DNA of 36,025 bases, from NCBI GenBank assembly GCA_026225215.1, contig JAMFSI010000099.1, positions 1 through 36,025 of the forward strand, in the 5' to 3' direction. This DNA is from Sphingomonas palustris. Its GTDB lineage: Bacteria > Pseudomonadota > Alphaproteobacteria > Sphingomonadales > Sphingomonadaceae. The notes under the pieces were generated by a model, which saw nothing but the letters and a program-made list of their open reading frames with translations, searched no databases and was not told the origin of the DNA. Numbering within the stretch: the stretch's first letter is position 1; every line of letters starts with the position of its first letter. The position numbers were made by a program, and so were the translations under genes. Of the stretch, positions 32,010 through 36,025 are shown piece by piece.

Positions 32010-33304
32010 TGCACAGCCTCCCAAGATTGACCTTGCGACGCTGGGGTCAGCTCGAGATGCAGCGCTGTCAGCCCGCGGATGATGAAGCTGGGCTCGTAGT
32101 CCAGCCGCCGCGCGCCAGGCGGCCCATGTTCTGTCTCGCACAGGCTGATATCAGCGGTCTGAGCGAGCAGATGCGTCAGCAGCACCCGCAACTCGGCGCG
32201 CGCCAGCGGAGCCCCGATGCAGGTATGCGCGCCCCGCCCGAAAGCGACGTGCTCCCTGGCGCGCGGCCGATCGAGTTTGAAGGCCGCCGGCTCCTCCCAG
32301 CGGCGCGGATCGCGGTTCGCACCGCTGAGGAAGATCGTCACCCGCGTACCCGCTGTGATCGCCATATCGCCGATCCGCGTATCGCGCCGCGCCAGGCGCG
32401 AGGTGATCTTGCTCGACCCTTCGAGACGGAGCACTTCCTCGATGAAATTTGGCACCAGCGCGAGGTTTGCGCGCAGCTGCGACTGCAGCGCCTTGTCCTC
32501 GACGAGGAAGCGCAGGCAACTGCCCAGCAATTTGGCGCTGGTGTCCTGCCCGGCGGCGAAGAGCACCGTGGCCAGCCGGACCACTTCGTCGATATCGGGG
32601 ATGGTATCGTCGGGATAGCGGGCATTGGCCAGCTCGCTCAGCAGATCGTCGCGTGGCGTAGCCCGGCGCGAGGCGATATAGTCGCGGAACACCCCGCCGA
32701 TGAATTTCAGCACCAGATTCTCGGTCCGCACCGGCGCATTGAGATTGCCGGGCGGGGGCGCGGCATCGAGCGCCGCGACGAAGCGCGGGCGATCCTCCTC
32801 GGGCACGCCGAGCAGGTCGGCGATCACCAGAGTGACGAAGGGTTGCGCCATCTGCTTGACGAATTCGCAGCGCCCCTGCGCCACCACGCTGCGGACCTGC
32901 CTATCGGCATAATCGACCATGAAAGCCTCGTTGGCCTTCAACCGTGAGGGCACGAAAAGTCGGCTGAGCAGCGCCCGTGCGGCGGCATGAGGGGGGCCGT
33001 CGTAAGTGACCATCAGCTCGTTGGCTGACAGCTCTGCGCGATGCAGTTCGATCTGTTCGGCAATGTCGGACCCGCTTGGCACGAAGGGCAGCGGCGTCAC
33101 CGGCCCCGCCGCCGCGATCAGCGAGGAGAAATCCTCGGCATTGCCGAGCACGGCAAGGGCCTCGGCAAAGCCGCTTACAAAGACCACATCGCGAAGCTGC
33201 GAGCGATAGACCGATCCGCGCCCGAGCATCTCGTCGAAAAAGGCGTTGGGATCGTCGAGGATCGACCGGTCGGTGAAGTAATCGCGTTCGACTGCGAGCA
33301 GCAT
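32006..33304 (-). CDS. Cytochrome P450 monooxygenase
   Basis: A 432-residue soluble bacterial P450. The I-helix oxygen-activation motif is AGQDTSAK, the K-helix ExxR motif is in EEVLRLEG, and the haem-binding loop is FGRGAHTCIGAPLARAE with the proximal Cys at residue 362. It uses two electrons from a ferredoxin and reductase to hydroxylate its substrate; neither partner gene is in this cluster, so redox partners must come from elsewhere. The ATG at 33304 fits the family length. It follows an SDR by 56 bp and overlaps the next SDR. Substrate cannot be assigned; terpenoid, steroid or aromatic compounds are all possible. Confidence 0.93.
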   Translation of the reverse strand: MLLAVERDYFTDRSILDDPNAFFDEMLGRGSVYRSQLRDVVFVSGFAEALAVLGNAEDFSSLIAAAGPVTPLPFVPSGSDIAEQIELHRAELSANELMVTYDGPPHAAARALLSRLFVPSRLKANEAFMVDYADRQVRSVVAQGRCEFVKQMAQPFVTLVIADLLGVPEEDRPRFVAALDAAPPPGNLNAPVRTENLVLKFIGGVFRDYIASRRATPRDDLLSELANARYPDDTIPDIDEVVRLATVLFAAGQDTSAKLLGSCLRFLVEDKALQSQLRANLALVPNFIEEVLRLEGSSKITSRLARRDTRIGDMAITAGTRVTIFLSGANRDPRRWEEPAAFKLDRPRAREHVAFGRGAHTCIGAPLARAELRVLLTHLLAQTADISLCETEHGPPGARRLDYEPSFIIRGLTALHLELTPASQGQSWEAVQ

Positions 33305-33360
33305 GACAGATGTCCCGTGGTTTGTTCGGAGATGAGCAGTTTTCGCACCGTGACGGCGGT

Positions 33361-34125
33361 TCAGGGCCGCATGGTGACGCCTCCATCGACGCAGATGACT
33401 TGTCCGTTGATGTAGGATCCCTCGTCGGACATCAGCAGCGCGCTCAGTCCGGCGATGTCCTCGGGCCGACCGATCCGCGATTTCAATGGCACCAGCACCT
33501 GCATGCGCGCCTTCATCGCCTCGGACACGGCAGCCGCGTTACCGGGGTGGAGAATCGTGCCGGGGGCCACGGTGTTGGCACGGATGCCCTCGCGCCCGTG
33601 GCGATCGGCGACATGGCGCATCAACGCATGCCCCGCCGCCTTGGCCATGGCATAGGCGACGCGCGAGGGCCCGGTGCGATAGGCCCCGATCGAGCTGGTA
33701 TAGAGAATCACGCCGCCGCCGCGTTCGCGCAGCAGCGGGATCGCCGCCTTGGTGGCCAGCACGAAACCGCGCTGGTTGACGCGTATCGTCTCATCGTAAA
33801 CCTCCAGCGGCAGTTCCAGGATGCCGATCCCGTCATTGCCGTCCACGAAGGTAGCGAAATTGGCGTGCAGCCCATCGAGACCCCCGAAGCGGTCGCGGCA
33901 TTCGGCAAAGGCAGCCGCGATCGAAATCTCGTCACCCCCATCGAGATGCACGCCGACCGCGCGGCCTCCGCCAGCATTGATCTCCCCGGCGATGGCTGCG
34001 GCCCCCGCCGCATCGACATCGCCCAGCAGCACGGCAGCGCCTTCGGCGGCATAGCGGCGGGCCAGAGCGCCACCGATTCCCCCGGCACCGGCCACCAGCA
34101 CCACCTTGCCCTCCAGCCTGTTCAT
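33361..34125 (-). CDS. Short-chain dehydrogenase/reductase
   Basis: A 254-residue classical SDR oxidoreductase and first gene of the minus-strand operon. The cofactor motif is VLVAGAGGIGGALA with Asp in GDVDAAG, which favours NAD(H). The catalytic residues are Ser in LYTSSIGAY and Tyr-Lys in YAMAK. The C-terminal segment SYINGQVICVDGGVTMRP is the standard family end. The ATG at 34125 has GGGAGAG upstream. The frame runs open to 34683 but that part is antisense to the LysR gene. It likely acts with the P450 and second SDR on the same compound. Confidence 0.92.
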   Translation of the reverse strand: MNRLEGKVVLVAGAGGIGGALARRYAAEGAAVLLGDVDAAGAAAIAGEINAGGGRAVGVHLDGGDEISIAAAFAECRDRFGGLDGLHANFATFVDGNDGIGILELPLEVYDETIRVNQRGFVLATKAAIPLLRERGGGVILYTSSIGAYRTGPSRVAYAMAKAAGHALMRHVADRHGREGIRANTVAPGTILHPGNAAAVSEAMKARMQVLVPLKSRIGRPEDIAGLSALLMSDEGSYINGQVICVDGGVTMRP

Positions 34126-34242
34126 TTTGCTCTCCCGCCCCTTTGGGCTTCCTATTGATGATGCAATCAATATGATGGCGTCAAATATCAATAATAGAGC
34201 TTTTGATAGGTTATACTTATCAATGGCGGAAGGATCGGACTT
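34126..34242. promoter_or_regulatory. LysR operator region with repeated TTGATA/TATCAA elements
   Basis: The divergent 117-bp region is AT-rich and contains several inverted repeats. ATTGAT (34154-34159) and ATCAAT (34166-34171) enclose GATGCA. TATCAA (34186-34191) and TTGATA (34203-34208) are separated by 11 bp, and a second TATCAA lies at 34218-34223. Two dyads with LysR-type T-N11-A geometry between a LysR gene and its target operon are the normal recognition and activation sites. Confidence 0.65.
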
Positions 34243-35184
34243 ATGGATCTGCGCCACATGCGCCACTTCGTCACCGTGGCCGAGGAGCTTCATTTCGGAC
34301 GTGCCGCGCGCCGGCTCAACATCGCCCAGCCCGCGCTCAGCCAATCGATCCAGCGGCTGGAGGGCTTTCTCGACGGTGCGGCGCTCCTTGAGCGGTCGCG
34401 CCGTGGTGTCGCGCTGACCCGGGCCGGCGAAATCTTCCGCGATCAGGCGCGGCGGACGCTGGCCGCTGCGGAGTTGGCGTTCAACATGGCACGGCGCGAG
34501 GCGCTGGTGGTCCCGGAGATCCGCATCGGCTTCGTCGGCCCCGCGCTCTACCGCATCCTGCCCGGTGTCATCGCCCGGCATCGCCAGGAGGTGCCCGAAA
34601 TCCATCTGCGCCTGTCCGAAGTGCTGTCGACGTCGCAGGCAGAAATGATCGCCACCGGCGATCTCGACATCGGCTTTGCCCATCCCATGCCAAAAACGGG
34701 CAAACTGGGCCTAGAAACGCTGGCGGTCGAGCGCACGCCGATCATGGCGGTGGTGCCAGCGAACTGGCCGGTGGCGCAGCAGGCCTCGGTCAGCCTGGCG
34801 GAACTGGCCGAACTCCCCTTCATCCGCCCGCCCGCACGCTATGCGGAGTCGAATATCTTCATCGACTACTTCCAGCGCGCCGGGGTGATGCCGCGAATTG
34901 CGCAGGAGGCCACCCAGATCAACACGGCTATCAGTCTGGTCGGCGCAGGGGTCGGCTGCACGATGGCGACCGCCTCGGCGGCACATGCTTATTCGGGTAA
35001 TGTGCAATTCGTGCCGCTGCGCGACGCCTGCATGCACGATGTGATCGCGGAACTGCACATGGCCTGGCATCCGGAGCTGATCAATACGCGCGCGCGCGCC
35101 TTCATCGCTTTCGTGCGCGGCTATATTATCGCGCACCCCCAATTGCTCGACGAGACGCGACCACACCAATACGATACCCGCTAA
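34243..35184 (+). CDS. LysR-family transcriptional regulator
   Basis: A 313-residue LysR-type activator. The N-terminal helix-turn-helix reads DLRHMRHFVTVAEELHFGRA and ARRLNIAQPALSQSIQRLE. The effector domain follows (IRIGFVGPALYRILPGVIARH), of the CatM/BenM/CbnR-like kind that senses aromatic or small organic acids. The ATG at 34243 has AGGA ten bases upstream. It is transcribed away from the SDR-P450-SDR-TonB operon across a region with clear dyads, so it almost certainly controls that operon and itself. Confidence 0.92.
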   Translation: MDLRHMRHFVTVAEELHFGRAARRLNIAQPALSQSIQRLEGFLDGAALLERSRRGVALTRAGEIFRDQARRTLAAAELAFNMARREALVVPEIRIGFVGPALYRILPGVIARHRQEVPEIHLRLSEVLSTSQAEMIATGDLDIGFAHPMPKTGKLGLETLAVERTPIMAVVPANWPVAQQASVSLAELAELPFIRPPARYAESNIFIDYFQRAGVMPRIAQEATQINTAISLVGAGVGCTMATASAAHAYSGNVQFVPLRDACMHDVIAELHMAWHPELINTRARAFIAFVRGYIIAHPQLLDETRPHQYDTR

Positions 35185-35459
35185 AGCGACCCGCTGATTG
35201 AAAATTTTGCTGCGCTTGGGGACCGCGCCCAATGCCTTTTACGCCGCATGCCTGCTGCGCGGAAATTTAAATCCGATTTCCACGTGTGCTGGTGCGCGGC
35301 GCCGGGTCAAACCTACAAACTTCGCCGCTCGACCGCCCTGGTCGAGTGGCAGTCGCTCATGGGCTGAAACCACTCTCCCCTAGCGAGCTGCGTCAATTCG
35401 AGACAAGTTGCGATTGGACCGACAGCACCCAGCGGACTGCTAAAGGTCTGCCTCAACTG
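35185..35459. other. 275-bp non-coding stretch between convergent genes
   Basis: The LysR and CtrA-like genes converge here. A 7-bp stem CTCGACC / GGTCGAG (35328-35346, 5-base loop) is visible but has no T tract on either strand. No gene, repeat or RNA was recognised. Confidence 0.35.
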
Positions 35460-36025
35460 TCACGCAGCTGCTTCAAGGGTATGGGGATCACGCAGGGCAT
35501 AGCCGCGCGCCCAGACAGTCTCGATATAATTCTCGGCACACCCGGCAAATGCCAACTTCTTGCGCAATTTGCAGATGAAGACGTCAATGATCTTGTGTTC
35601 CGGTCCACTCATGCCGCCGTAGAGGTGGTTGAGGAACATTTCCTTGGTGAGCGTGGTGCCCTTGCGCAGCGAGAGCAGCTCGAGCATCGCGTATTCCTTG
35701 CCGGTCAGATGCACGCGGGCGCCATCGACTTCGACGGTCTTGGCGTCGAGATTGACCGAGAGCTTGCCGGTGCGGATGACCGATTGCGAATGGCCTTTCG
35801 AGCGGCGCACCACGGCGTGGATCCGTGCGACCAGTTCTTCGCGGTGGAAGGGCTTGGTGACGTAATCGTCGGCACCGAAGCCGAAGCTTCGCACTTTCGA
35901 ATCCATTTCGGAAATGCCCGAGAGGATCAGTACCGGCGTCTGTATCTTGGCGACGCGCAGTTTTTTCAGGACATCGTAACCGTGCATATCGGGCAGGTTC
36001 AGGTCGAGCAGGATGATATCGTAAT
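35460..36025 (-). CDS. ctrA: CtrA-family response regulator, partial (N-terminus beyond window)
   Basis: 188 codons of a CtrA-type cell-cycle response regulator are visible; about 45 N-terminal residues lie outside the window. The receiver domain is entered just before the phospho-acceptor Asp (GAC at 36003-36005, in [11 protein letters not shown]). It includes the conserved LSG and TKPF positions. The OmpR-type winged helix ([29 protein letters not shown]) follows. The receiver and first part of the DNA-binding domain are near-identical to sphingomonad CtrA. The end differs: [12 protein letters not shown] where GGMDEPELKIID is usual, [10 protein letters not shown] instead of ETVWGRGYVL, and an added LEAAA tail. 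It may be a second, divergent CtrA copy. Confidence 0.88.
   Translation of the reverse strand, partial: YDIILLDLNLPDMHGYDVLKKLRVAKIQTPVLILSGISEMDSKVRSFGFGADDYVTKPFHREELVARIHAVVRRSKGHSQSVIRTGKLSVNLDAKTVEVDGARVHLTGKEYAMLELLSLRKGTTLTKEMFLNHLYGGMSGPEHKIIDVFICKLRKKLAFAGCAENYIETVWARGYALRDPHTLEAAA

Noticed and set aside
33361..34683. A 440-residue protein made of the SDR with a 186-residue N-terminal extension
   Set aside because: The extension is antisense to the LysR gene and covers the divergent operator; ATG 34125 has a good ribosome binding site and gives a normal SDR length.
35328..35346. Hairpin CTCGACC/GGTCGAG as a bidirectional terminator
   Set aside because: The stem is short and neither strand has a following T tract.

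Overview
The window looks like an accessory stretch of a sphingomonad-type alphaproteobacterium (Sphingomonas, Sphingobium or Novosphingobium). The reasons are high GC, a CtrA response regulator at the right edge, a sphingomonad-style TonB-dependent receptor, and many operons joined by ATGA or GTGA overlaps. No rRNA, tRNA or CRISPR array was seen. Scars of mobile DNA separate the intact blocks: a site-specific recombinase tail, an IS3-type OrfA fragment, a phage terminase fragment, a frameshifted IS66 remnant, a beheaded MFS transporter gene, and two beheaded genes joined head to head.

Layout. 37-504: recombinase and transposase remnants. 541-8504 (minus): a type IV secretion operon in the order VirB1, B2, B3, B4, B6, B9, B10, B11. 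Every junction overlaps or nearly abuts, but no virB5, virB7, virB8 or virD4 is visible. 8668-12087 (plus): a triple 11-bp Pho-box-like repeat, a lipoprotein phosphoesterase (acid phosphatase/phospholipase C family), two tandem terminator hairpins and a membrane-anchored diheme cytochrome c peroxidase-like protein. 12100-12763: phage and MFS debris. 12745-15106: a LysR regulator divergent from an azoreductase and a YceI protein. 15154-15257: IS66 debris. 15466-22541: a small 2-TM protein divergent from a five-gene efflux operon (membrane fusion protein, double-NBD ATPase, two permeases, NodT-type outer membrane factor).

22994-25122 (minus) is the most unusual part. It is a translationally coupled pair: a TIR / transmembrane / YARHG protein followed by a protein with a SLOG-like N-terminal domain and a class III nucleotide cyclase domain. 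The cyclase keeps its metal-binding and transition-state residues but has replaced both canonical purine-selecting residues. A TIR protein coupled to such a cyclase recalls Pycsar anti-phage systems, but the domain composition differs, so it may be an undescribed variant. It lies beside a rearrangement scar (25216-26493), a polysaccharide deacetylase and a VapBC-type toxin-antitoxin pair.

28618-35184: a TonB receptor, an SDR, a cytochrome P450 and a second SDR form one minus-strand operon, probably for uptake and oxidation of a hydrophobic substrate. It is divergent from a LysR regulator across an intergenic region full of TTGATA/TATCAA inverted repeats. 35460 to the right edge: a partial CtrA-family regulator whose C-terminus departs from the usual conserved CtrA sequence.
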